Source: Onchocerca volvulus (taxonomy: Eukaryota > Nematoda > Chromadorea > Rhabditida > Onchocercidae). Taken from it: a DNA stretch of 64,000 nt. Below are positions 12,268 to 26,700 of the stretch, piece after piece. Under the pieces are notes generated by a model. It was not told the origin of the DNA and searched no databases. It saw only the letters and a list, made by a program, of their open reading frames with translations. How positions within the stretch are numbered: the stretch's first letter is position 1; each line of letters opens with the position of its first letter. The stretch covers positions 4,278,001 to 4,342,000 of the forward strand of contig HG738137.1 in NCBI GenBank assembly GCA_000499405.2, given 5' to 3'. The position numbers and the translations under genes are program-made.

Positions 12268-12274
12268 TTTTCAG
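12268..12274 (+). promoter_or_regulatory. Probable spliced-leader trans-splice acceptor of AP-1 mu
   Basis: TTTTCAG shortly before the start codon at 12286, with no partner donor or coding exon in the preceding 2 kb. In nematodes this arrangement usually marks the SL1 addition site. Confidence 0.5.
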
Positions 12275-12285
12275 AGCTGGAAAGA

Positions 12286-15200
12286 ATGTCTTGTTCGGCC
12301 ATTTATATACTTGATCTGAAAGGCAAAGTAAGTGATGAAATTTCGCGAGGATTCATTTAGTTCAGAGCTAGACATCGTTGTTCGTCTGAACATGAGAATC
12401 AGGTCGTTCTGAAGTGATTGGTTGGAGCAGCTCTTCCTTTAGCTACTTAGCATACTTATTAAAAGAGAAATGTTGCTACATGTTAAGCCATATAAAGTTT
12501 CAAAAGGAAAAATCTTTTTTTTTCTTAAAATATCAATATTTTCATGTTGATATTATATACTTGGGACAGATTTTCTTAATTTCCTTGATAACAGGCAATA
12601 ATATCAAGAAATTATCGAGGCGATATAGATATGAGTATCATCGACAAGTTCATGCCGTTATTGTTAGAACGCGAAGAAGAAAGTCGTCAGAGTCCAGCTG
12701 TCGAACATCCTGAAGCTACGTTCATATACGTCAAACACTCAAACCTTTACTGCAAGTCTTCTGATTCTTTTTATATTGTTTATATTTATAAAGATTGATG
12801 ATTGCTTCTAACATTGCAGAAATTTCTTGTACCTACATCTACAGTAATGATTATGAAAAGCCAAATATTGTTGGATTCAATAATCTAGATTCAGTATTAG
12901 TATAGAAAATATTGGTATAGAAAAAATCCAAATTTCAAGAATCAAGTACTTTGAGATTTTTGCGTATAGCAAGTCTTGACTCCGAAGCTGTGAGTTTATG
13001 TTTTTGATATGATTTATGAAATATTTCCAAGTCCATGTCAGATTATTTCTTGGGTATGGCTGTGCGGTCATTTTACAAAAGTTCTGAAAAGATTTTTCTA
13101 TAGTTGGTTTTATATTGTCATTCTTTTAGTTGTTTCAACATCACGTAAAAATGTGAATGTAGCACTAGTGCTTACATTTCTATATAAAATAGTGGAAGTA
13201 TTTGGGGATTATTTGAAAGATGTCGAGGAAGAATCGATTCGTGATAATTTTGTAATTATCTATGAACTGCTCGATGAAATGATGGATTTCGGCTATCCAC
13301 AGACTACTGAGGGAAAAATTTTACAAGAGTAAGTTCCTTTTTTCGAGCCAGGGCATTTTTATTAACAAACGTCGTAGAGATTTTTTGATCTGACGATATT
13401 ACTGAAAAGAAAAGCTAATTAGCGTGCTTAGATTCATTACACAAGAAGGACATAAATTGGAAATCGCTCCTCGACCACCAATGGCTGTCACGAATGCTGT
13501 TTCATGGCGTTCAGAAGGTCTCAAATATCGCAAAAATGAAGTATTTTTAGATGTCATAGAATCTGTTAATTTATTGGTAAGTTATTGACTTCAATTAATT
13601 CGAAAAATAAAAAAAAAACATTGTATTTTCACAAAAACTTATGAAAAATTGAACTGAATTGATAACAGTTAAAAAGAATCACATTTTTTCATAGAAAGAA
13701 TAAAATATGCACAAGTTAATACGAGGTATTCATTTTCTTAATACATGGGAAATATAATAGTTTGTTACTATTCTTTTGGATTTATTCTAGGGTTGAGTCT
13801 TCTTTTGTATTCATTTCTGAAAGATTTTTGCTTGACATAGTTTATGTTATAAGTTAAATCAAAAAAAGAGAAAAATACAATTATAGGCAAATGCAAATGG
13901 TGTGGTGCTACAGAGCGAAATAGTTGGTTCGGTTAAGATGCGTGTCTATTTGACGGGTATGCCGGAACTACGATTGGGTCTTAATGATAAAGTTTTGTTT
14001 GAAAGCAGTGGGAGTAAGTTTTTTTTTTCTTTTTTCCTTTTTTCGAGTGAGAGGGAACTTCATTATCTATGAATCAACTACCAACCTTTTGCCTCGTTCG
14101 AAATATATAATTAAATAAAAGAATTGTTTGTTGCCGTAAAAATTTTCATTATTCATATTAATACTTTTTTCAGCCTTTAGCTTACGGAAGCAAGTTTCTT
14201 TCTAATATTGATTTATTGAGTAAATATTTCTTGTTTTTTTTCCAGGGGGTAAGAACAGATCAGTAGAATTGGAAGATGTGAAATTTCATCAATGTGTTCG
14301 CTTATCTCGTTTTGAAAATGATCGAACAATCAGTTTTATACCACCAGATGGAGAATTCGAATTGATGAGTTATCGGTTAATGACCGTTGTTAAACCACTT
14401 ATTTGGATGGAAGCGGTCGTTGAAAGGCACACTCATTCAAGAGTCGAATATATGATAAAGGCAAATGGTTATCACAACGTTTTTTTGAAATTTGTTCATG
14501 AAATCTTTCTTAATTGGTTTACCGCCATCTTTTTACTAATTCTTTCTTTAGTCAATTCGGTTTCAGTAGAGAAAAGTATTACTTTGCAAACATTGTAGAA
14601 GTTTTGCAATATAGGTTTTTGTAATGAAAATTCTTCCTCATGTTTTCTTTGCCAACTTTATTTAAGAGCAGTTAAATCGGTTACAGTAATAATTTCCACT
14701 ATTTGCAAAGTTTATCATTATTTTTAGGCGAAGTCACAATTCAAACGACGTTCTACAGCAAATAATGTAGAGATTAGCATTCCAGTACCAAGTGATGCCG
14801 ATTCACCTAAATTCAAGACCTCCATTGGGACAGTGAAATACACACCGGAGCAAAATTCATTTGTTTGGACAATTAAAAGTTTCCCAGGTAATAGAGCTTT
14901 CTAAAAAGACTATTTATAGATAACAAGAAAATTGCAGAATCTATATTAAGTTTTGAATCTATATTAAATTATTTCGAGAAAGGAAAATTCGACCCTATAA
15001 TATTTTAGAGATAGTAATCCTAATTTATCTCAATCCAGAGTTTCTAATTTTGTATTTTTAACCTTATAGTTCAGTTGATTTATCATAAATCGAAAATAGC
15101 GTTTTGGTCAGAATCAATCAAATAATTGTACTAGAAAAACTATTTGTTAATCTGACTTGACGTCTAAATTGGATTTGGACATTTGAGTTAACTTTTTTGA

Positions 15201-15810
15201 TACTGCAATTATGAATTAATCTGATTAATTAATTGAAATTGCAGGTGGAAAAGAATATTTGATGCGGGCACATTTCAACTTGCCCTCAGTTCAGTCTGAA
15301 GACCGTGAAGGTCGTCCACCAATGAAAGTAAAATTTGAGATCCCATATTTCACAACTTCTGGAATACAGGTACTTTTGTTTCGATAACAACTGATTTTGC
15401 TTAACCATGTTAATTACAGCAGTTTATTTTTTTGACTATATATTGCATCCATTTTTAATAAGTTATTTCCAGTCAATAGATATATTGACAATATTTTGTT
15501 CTTTTTCATATTCTATATTGTCATGCTTGTTCGAAGTTTAACTTTTTTTTATTGTTCCTAATTAAATTTATCGGTCCTTTTCATTTTTCTCTTTAGTTTT
15601 AGTTTGGATTTAATGATTTTCCTTAATTTTGCCAAAATCTCAATATTGTCTTTGGAACAGATCTTACAAATCTTCATTTTCTTTATCAGTATAATTTAAT
15701 TCATTTTGCAGGTACGTTACCTTAAAATTATTGAAAAAAGTGGTTATCAAGCTTTGCCGTGGGTGCGATATATAACACAAAATGGTGACTACCAACTGCG
15801 TATGATGTAA
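12286..15810 (+). CDS. unc-101: AP-1 clathrin adaptor complex, mu (medium) chain
   Basis: The medium subunit of AP-1, which recognises YxxPhi sorting signals at the trans-Golgi network and endosomes. Nine exons: 12286-12327, 12595-12751, 13130-13328, 13432-13576, 13887-14013, 14246-14460, 14728-14887, 15245-15369 and 15712-15810. All phases close and give 422 aa, the length I recall for worm UNC-101. The N-terminal longin-like domain opens MSCSAIYILDLKGK and contains VEEESIRDNFVIIYELLDEM. The mu homology domain contains APRPPMAVTNAVSWRSEG, EIVGSVKMRVYLTGMPELRL, SVELEDVKFHQCVRLSRF, FKRRSTANNVEISIPVPSDA and GYQALPWVRYITQNGDYQ. TTTTTCAG ends 12 nt before the ATG with no upstream exon, as for a spliced-leader acceptor. 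The introns after exons 2 and 6 appear to begin with GC. Worms have two AP-1 mu paralogues (unc-101 and apm-1); the choice is from remembered similarity. Confidence 0.95.
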
Positions 15811-15857
15811 TCAATTCTCAAAGATATTTATAAATTTGATGAAAGTTTATGTGGAGC

Positions 15858-15863
15858 AATAAA
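15858..15863 (+). terminator. Poly(A) signal of AP-1 mu
   Basis: AATAAA begins 48 nt after the stop codon, in a short AT-rich 3' UTR. The position is usual for a nematode cleavage signal. Confidence 0.6.
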
Positions 15864-17761
15864 ACGGAACAGTATATCCTACGATCTATTTTTTACAATA
15901 AATCCAACCTCTTACAGGAATTAGTATGATTATTTAACTTTCACATAAACTTTTCAAAATTCTTTTCGTTTCTAAGACAATTTCACATTTTCAAAGCTCC
16001 ATTAAAATTATTATCGTAATTTTGTTTTGACTTTCACTGCGTAATTGGAATTCTTCATCAATTTGCTTTATTGACATCATTTTTATTCACTCTTTCTTTT
16101 TAAGTTTGATTGTATTTAAGCAGATAAGAAAATATCCTAGGAAAGCAGCGTTTAAAACCTTGTTACATTGTCATGCTATTATTATTTCATCTCCAGTATT
16201 TTCTGTTGTTATGTGTGACTCCATTGAGCTTTTACTTTTTTTAAAAACAAAAAAAAATATCAAATTTTTTCAAATGTTTTTTTTTTTTTAAACATCATTT
16301 CTATACTTCATATATTTAAAAATAATTCACCAAATGCTTTAAAATCTTTTATTCGATTGTAATTGATCATTTGTTTATATCGCATCATTTTTGTTAAATT
16401 TGTTTTGTTTCTATTGAAATTTCTATCATTTTTCATGTAATGCTTAATTTGATCTTATCGAGTCTTTATTTGATTGAAGGTACGGTTATTTTAAGGTAAG
16501 CATTTCAAAAAACATTAGGCAGATACAATATATTCGATTTTAGGAGACGATGTTGAATTTTAGTTTATTATACTTTATTTCCTTGATTCGATCTTCCGTA
16601 TTGGAGGATAGTGATATAGTGAATTATCTTTTTTTAAACTTCAGTGCACTTTATTATCGTCCGCTATGGATCTCTTATGATGAAAATGTATTTTCTACTT
16701 CTCCATGCTGCTTTATTGAAATATTTGGTTTACTTTTTGAATTTTATGCTGCATATTGCATTTTTGGATTTTCTGATAAGCCCCACTTTGTGATTCCTCT
16801 TGAATTTCATGTTATATAATGCATTTTTGCTATTTTCTTACGTTACCTACATTGTCGTGTTCCCAATTTTTCTATTTTTAATATCTCATTTTCTTTAAAA
16901 AGGCATAAGTACGGATCTGAAATAGAAATGTGATTGAAGTGACAAGTGAGTTTATAGTGCAGATAATAAATGAGAAAGAAACCATTGAAGGTGGGCCTAA
17001 TTATTAGGAGAATCGTTTATTTAAGTTGCCAGGAGTGACCGTTTTCAAAAATCTTTTGCTTCACATTACTTTGCACAAGTTAGCTTATCTTTACTGTGAA
17101 TCTTGTCTGTGAAGTAAATAAGCTCTAGATTAACTTGCCAGAGGATCTTAAATGTTTATTCTATGCAGCCTGAATCTCGTACAGATATCAGTACTTGTGT
17201 AAATTTCTCTTGCTTGTGCTTGTAATAAGTCATTTCTTTGTCCCCTCATAAAAATATTAAAAATCTTATATTTGGGTAAATATCCTTTCAAATTTGCTTA
17301 AGGCGGCAGTGATCACATTCAGGACACTTTTGTTCATATCTGAAAATGATGAGCCTTTTTCTTAAGGCCTTAGCTTTGGTAAGGACGAAATTTTTTCCTT
17401 GTTCCATAAGGACCTTAATGCTGTATGATATTGTGTTTCATAGTTGTTACCATCTTTCCTATTAAAGTTATGTCGAGTAATTTGATTCATTACATTCCTC
17501 GGTCTTAATGGAACTATGGTATTTATGAACCTTTATTGTAATACAAATTTTCCGTTTCGATAACTGGTGTACTTTTTAATCTATTCGATGTTTGTTTCGT
17601 TACATTTCTAGTCAACTTGATCAAATGAAGTTCTTGGTGTTGCATTATTGAGACTTCTCAGCTATTGGGACATTAGGAATTAAGTTCAATGTTTTGATGA
17701 TTGAGGGTGAAACAAAATTTTAAAGTTCTGTGTTGAAAATTACATTTTTCATATTGCAGCA
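15864..17761. other. Intergenic between AP-1 mu and the mTERF gene
   Basis: AT-rich, with several open frames of 60-90 codons (for example 16550-16819) that are mostly Phe/Leu/Ile and look like low-complexity chance frames. No splice-supported exon and no RNA gene recognised. Confidence 0.35.
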
Positions 17762-20153
<2,392 letters not shown>

Positions 20154-22534
20154 AAAAATATTTGTAGTTGGAATTTCTGCATACTACTTTTCTTCCGATG
20201 TAATTCGTGTTAATGTGATTTAACGTGACATATTTGACCTGTCTAATGTTTCGATTTGACTTCATTAGATTTCTTGATTTAAGTAGAGTGAGTCAGGTCG
20301 TGATCACAAGTAGGAAGGTTCTCTTTCAAAAGAATAAGCACAAACACATCAATGAGACGAAAGGAAAAGGAGGAAACATTCATTTAGAGGACAGGCATGT
20401 GTGAAGTAGTTTTTTGAAGTGATAGTGTATGAAAATGTATTAATGGGATATTTTCATCTTCCCACGCAACAAACATATTCTCAGAGAAAAGAAACACTGT
20501 CATCGATACGTTCGGGAATCTTACACGGAGTTTGGCTTGATAATGTGGATTTAAAGCTATTGTAAATAGAGAAGATTTTGAGAGGAATCCCTGTTTACGG
20601 GCAGAACGACTTATCCTTGCAGCAGACGAGCACATAAGTCTTTTTGATCTTTCCTTCTCAACTGGCAGTGCGGGGGGTGGGTGGATGATTCTCCTCTACG
20701 GTAAACTTTGTGGGTTCAGTGGCGGGGTGTTCGTTTGTCATTAAACAGTAGTTGTTGCTGTCACCTTTCAGTGAGATCATCTATTTGTGGGATTTGGTGA
20801 CACATGTATTGCTACTTGAAGTGTTCGCAGAAGAGGGGACTTTTAGCATATCTCTACAAATAATAATTAATGAGACCCGTTATCCGGGATTTCCTGGACT
20901 TTCGTGATATGGAAAATCCGGGGTTAATGCGCTGTGGCAGGCTTCTTCTTTAGTTGCCCACCTTGCTGACTTTTTTCACCTCTTTCCACGCATAAATTCA
21001 TCACTTTACTCTTCGGCACTTAATTTCTCAGCGGTATCGTTCGGTGCGATTACAACAGTTTTCAATGCTCTCCGCCTAACATTAGCTGAAATCTTTATAC
21101 GAGTTCCCATTTAGAAAGCTTTCATCTAGTATTAGATGGAGAGCATTAAAAATTGTTGATGATGATGTTCTTCTTTAGCAAAATAGGCTTAACAGTATTC
21201 CAGGTGTATCTGGAACTCTGTGAAGGTTCTCTTCTTTTGATTTGCTGAATTAGTGCCTCAAGTCCAATTGATTTGATTAGTTTTAGCATAATAGAAGGAA
21301 TCTTATCATTACTTCAATTATTTAACATGTGGCTTTTCAAGTTGCTTTTAATTCTCATTTAATGTCTTTTTTTTTTTTTTTTCTTAAAGTAGGTGCCCTG
21401 ATTAGCATGGTCGCGCACTGAATATCAAAATTAAATTAGTTATAAAATTGCAGAAGACAGGCTAAACTTTAATTTGTGGTGTGAGAATTTCAATAAGTAT
21501 GAAGTAATTCCAATTGTTATTATATTTATGTTGGAATGAGAGATTTGGTAGTAGCTAAAAAATAGCAAATTTCGATTCAGACCTTTCAATCAAAATGCTT
21601 TACACGTACTGATTTGCTAGAGCAAGGTGTACCGGAAGCATGAAATGAAGATAACGTGGACTATTGCTGAAATGTGATGTACTATCTGTCTAGTTGTTAT
21701 CGTGGGCGTTATTCATAAGTTTTCTCATTTTCAGGATGTAAGTACTGAATATTTTAGTGGCAAACTGGGTGGAGAACTTCATCAAACTTATCACTGGATA
21801 GCATTACCGAGTGCAGCTTTCCGATTTTCTACAAAACTCTTTTCTATTCATTTTGAGGTATGTTCACGGTTCTCTAATGTCGATTATTAATTTGGATCGT
21901 CTTTATTTAATGATATTTTTAGTTAATTACCTATTTCAGATGAAATAGTAAGTAATTAATCGCATCGAATAGCTGTATCTTTTGTGTGAGAAAATGTTTC
22001 CAACGCATTATTTTTATTAGTAATTTCTTATTGAACAACTTTGCACCATGCATGCCACCATGCATGCCTTGTGCATAAGTTTTCAAGCAAACGCTACATT
22101 TTGAATTATAATTAGGAGATTAATATGGAAAGAGTCAAGATTTATTCTTCAAATAAATTTACACTTATAATATTAGAACATACAGGGTTTTTTATCTTTA
22201 TAATTTCACGCTATTATGGTAGAAGTTGAGTTGTATAGTTGGAATAAAAGAAGTGTAATTTTCTTCCAAATGCTTTACAAAACTTAGATTAATAATGATT
22301 TGTTATTTTATCTGGGAATCTTATTTTTATGAAGTTAAGGAACATCATTTTTCTTGAAGTATGAAAGTGGCGGTTAGGTAGAGAAAAGAAATGGGTTGAT
22401 TGAGATAGGAGAGAAAAATTATGCCAATTTCAAACAATTTTGATATAGATTTCTCAAGTGTTGTATTTCTTGTATCAAATAATTGCGTTGCAATGAATCA
22501 TTCATAGTTTTTTTATAGATCAAACTTGGATGTA
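20154..22534. other. Region upstream of the zinc-finger gene
   Basis: Contains a somewhat GC-richer stretch (about 20300-21060), a strong hairpin at 21053-21158, and a possible leader exon at 21736-21858 (acceptor TTTTCAG, donor GAG|GTATGT). That leader exon is open in one frame (DVSTEYFSGKLGGELHQTYH) but joining it at its phase to exon 22519 gives an early stop, so it is probably 5' UTR or belongs to another isoform. Confidence 0.4.
21053..21158. ncRNA. Candidate pre-miRNA-like hairpin
   Basis: Two 44-nt arms (21053-21096 and 21115-21158) pair with 36 Watson-Crick pairs, 3 G-U wobbles and 5 single mismatches, around an 18-nt loop. There are no bulges. The longest perfect run is 10 bp (AATGCTCTCC against GGAGAGCATT). 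Size, single-mismatch pattern and loop fit an animal microRNA precursor. The same foldback could be a short decayed inverted repeat instead, and because it is palindromic the strand cannot be set. I do not recognise either arm as a known miRNA. Confidence 0.35.
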
Positions 22535-23633
22535 ATGTTGAATCAGTCGTCGTCTTCTTCCGCTAAAAATTACATTGATGTTTGTGGCGAGATTAGCGAA
22601 TGTAATAACACTGCAGCTTCGCAGCAGCGTCTTCTTAGTGGTGGTTCTGGTTCCAGACAATTGAAGCAGGAGGAGCCAATCACTGCTGCAACCAGTATTT
22701 GTGCAATCACGAATGATACACCTAATATGAGCACTCATGATGAGGTTCGTTTTTGAAATTTAATTTTTAAATATTTTTTCTGCGGTTACATATTGCTCTA
22801 CCTTGCTAATGGAAATTTTTGCTGCTGAAATTCGGATTACGTTTTTGATGACGTAAAACTTTGCAATCTTATCTTATCCAAAAGTGGATGAATATATTGA
22901 TGACTAAATACTAGAGAATATTTACGTTTTAATGTGAAAATGAACTAAAATAAACTTAGATTAAAAAAAATTGTGATAAATATTTTGCGTAAATATATAT
23001 ACATCAATTTGAGGAAATTTTCAGGCTGGTTGCATGGCCAGTCTATTTCAGACTCCTCCTTGGGCTTCAATGGCTATTCTTCCACCACACAATTTAACCC
23101 AACAACAAGGAGGCGTCACGCGAGAAGTTGTTGGAAGTACAAATCATCCACTGGCAATGCGTTATTCAAGTTTTGATGGTACTGCTGCTGCAGCTGCAAA
23201 AGATCCTATGAATCCAATGAATGCACCTCTCTATCAAGTTAGTATTTTCCTAATGATATGTGTCAAATGTTTATGCGTTTTTGGTATGTGTAGCTCCATA
23301 ATTAAAGACTAGGTATGATCAAAGGGAGGATAATGTCCTCCAGATTTCTTGGATTAATTACTTGATATTTTTTGTATCTCGCATTATCACAACTATATGC
23401 AATCCATGAGTAGTTTGGATTATTTCTGAAAAAAGAATTGCGAAGATTTTTGAAATATATAAGTAATTGGATATTTTCATCGCTGGATAGAAACGCATTA
23501 CTCATAACTCAATTATATTTCTTAGTCATTATATTTAGCTCATACCGATTAAGGACACCATCTGGTGTAATTGACGATTATAAAAAAAATCGTGAAAATG
23601 CATACGCCATTCAAAATAATGCATTACTCTCAT

Positions 23634-23675
<42 letters not shown>

Positions 23676-23678
23676 CCC

Positions 23679-23717
<39 letters not shown>

Positions 23718-26700
23718 TAGAGTAACTTATCTATAAGGATGCAGATTCTTGCTACAATAAGGATAAAAACAAACTTGATGACACTTGCATTTTATATGAA
23801 AGGTAGTTAGTTATTAAAAGAGTTTTCCCTAGTTTTAATTTGTCTTTGATACTGAAATTTGTGTTCATGTAATGAAGATAAGAAAGTAAGGAATAGGTTT
23901 GATACTTTCTTGTCTATAAAACCATATCACTGATTTATCACGAATATTCATTTGCAATTTTTTAAAATTTCTAAATTCAAATTTGAAATATGAGAATTTC
24001 CATTACATCTTAGCTCTCTCTTTTATTTATATTTTTAAATTCTCATAAGACATATCTTTGTGCTTGCCGTTGTTTGTTTTTTCACCATTATGAAAACATG
24101 TTTGACACGCTACATGTCACTGTAGATAAATGTCACGTGCCACTGCGAATATACTATTAGATAATATGATTGGTATGCCGCAATAGAAATATTGAATTCA
24201 ATAGTTCATGGTTAATATTACTGTGCTTCTTACTTTATTATTTTTTATTCCATTTATTTGATGTTTGCAAAATATTTTAAATATAGATACTTCTTTCGTC
24301 ATAACTTGATGCACTTCTATGTATTTTCAAAACAAAAATTAAGTCAAGCGAGCTATCAAAATTTGATTGTCTATCGATGAACAGAATTTTTCTCTTATTT
24401 CTTTTTAATTTTTCTCTTATTTCTTTTTCTTTGTAAGTTGCTTCATTTTGGTGAGCACTGTAATCAATTTGAACTTTTTTCAGCGGCATTTTGATTTTGA
24501 TTTCAAGACAGTAGCATAACGGTAAAATAAATCATTGATTAACTGTATTGTTATCGCTTCTCTGTCGGAAAGCGATTATTTTGAAGTAAGTGAAAATATT
24601 CACATATTTTAATTCCATGGTTCTCACTCCTATTGATTCTCAGGAGCTCTATCGATATCTATTGCTTGTCGATTTACATTTACTTATCTCTGTTGATTTC
24701 CGGAAAATTTTGCCGGTGACAGCTTTTTCAAACGAGATTTTTTGATAAAAAGAACAGGAATAGAGAGCGAATACGTCTGTAAAAATCCTAGGAATTTGGA
24801 AATCATTATAGCTAGATTTTTCAAATCTTATTGCACATCCGAATGAAATAGAATCTATTCAAATCATAAATTATAAATTCATAATTTTCTTCTTAATTAA
24901 GTAATCTGTGACCGTTTCGACTAGTATTTGATGAGCACATTTTGGCATGTCGTACCTTATGCTTTCTAGAATGCGAGGAAATTTTTTTCTGCATAGAGTA
25001 TTCAGGTTTTAGCAAAGATCACAAAAAATGAATCCTGTTTAAACGGAAAAGTTAATGAAGAGAGAATTAGAAATCAATTACACTGGATGCTTTTTGAGTG
25101 TTGAGATGATTAATGTAAACTGATGGAATTTCACTCTGTTTCGTCACCTTATTTTTCCTTTACTTTTTTCAATGAGAGAGTTCCTTTTTTTAGTTCCTTT
25201 TCTGTACTGATAAATGGATTCGATTTTCGTCTAGTCGATATTTAAAAATCATCTGGGAAAGGAAATCGTTGAACTTAATGGAATGAATTTCATAGTTCTT
25301 GTTTCGAAGTGATGTGTATCCACCATATCACGCATACTCATTATTCGAACTCTATCTCTTCAATCTTGTTTCTCTTTTCACTCATTATCCCATATGTTTG
25401 AAAGAGTGCAATACCGCATTTCTATCCACTCTTTCATTTGTTCTTTTTCCGCGACAACGATTGGAACAGAGCGTTGAGTTTTTTTCTTTTTTTTCCGGTG
25501 TTTAAAATTTTTTTTTCTATCCATTCCACTTCTCTGTCTTCCTTTTTCGCCAATTTTTTCATCTAGATTGACTACTGACATAAGAAAATAGCCCAGCAAT
25601 TTTTTTGTACATGTCTGAATAATGATTTATCCACAGATTCTACGCATATATCAACAAGTAGATGATGGCGAAGGTTGTAGAAACAAGCTTTTAGAGGGTT
25701 AGTGCTTGATGAAAACCAGTTTGGTAGTGTTTGAAATTGTCGTTTGAATACATTCAAGTTTCCGTCAATCTTTTTCTTTATCTTATTATTTCTCATTACT
25801 ATGCACTTTATATGTACTCCAATTATAACATTTATGGTTGATAGTGTTTCTTTATTCTTCTGATAATGCGCTCTTTCATTTTTTAATTTTTCCCTCATTT
25901 TTTATTAAACACTAATTATTTTTATCTTTTTTATTCGAAATTCTCATTCTAACTCTGCTCTAACGACATATTATTATGCTTTACAAACTTCAGAAATCTC
26001 AATTTTCGTAATGCTGATTTGCGTCTTTTTCTAATATATAATCATTCTGTTTGTTCTATTGAAACTGGAAATCCGTAAGAGTTAATTCTTTAATATAGTG
26101 CAAAAGCTGTTTTATGTTGCTCAGTTTTTCGCTGAAAGTTTTAGCAAACTGCGTTTTATATATTGAAAATAATAACTACACTTTCCGGATGGATTCGTGT
26201 TCATGTTCTTTATTTCGAATCGTTACAAGTTTCCATTGTATTCGATTCGAATTGCACATCAATTATTATATTCTTGCAACTGATGAAAGTAAATTTATCG
26301 ATATGATTTTTAAATCTCTCGGAACAGACAAAATGGGTATGAATAGATAACTAATGATCATTCTTAACTTTTTTAATTTACGATTTAAGTAATTTACTAA
26401 TTATGTTATTTGTAGAACCAAAAAAAGTCATAAAAATTGAGTCTAATGGAAGCGAGTAAATGACAGTTGCTCATGCGGTCGGTTTTTGACAGGTCATAAA
26501 ATGTAAACGTTGCAAGTTTCTCTCTCTCTTTCTTTTTCTCTTTCTCAGAGCTGTTGTACTCCTCAGTGTGAAAATGTCCTTTTTTTTTGTGTTTGGAAAA
26601 GAGGAGGAATAAGAAAAACTATTATCGCAAAAGTTTGCAAGAAGTTCGATTGGCCGATCAGCGGTTTCAGTAGTTTGCTGGTTTTCGCACGAAGAAAGAG

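Noticed and set aside
21736..21858. Exon-like open stretch considered as the first coding exon of the zinc-finger gene
   Set aside because: Joining it to the next exon at its phase gives a stop within 17 codons, so it cannot be coding in that chain.
25378..25898. Minus-strand Lys-rich frames in the long zinc-finger intron
   Set aside because: They arise from T-rich plus-strand sequence and have no splice or family support.
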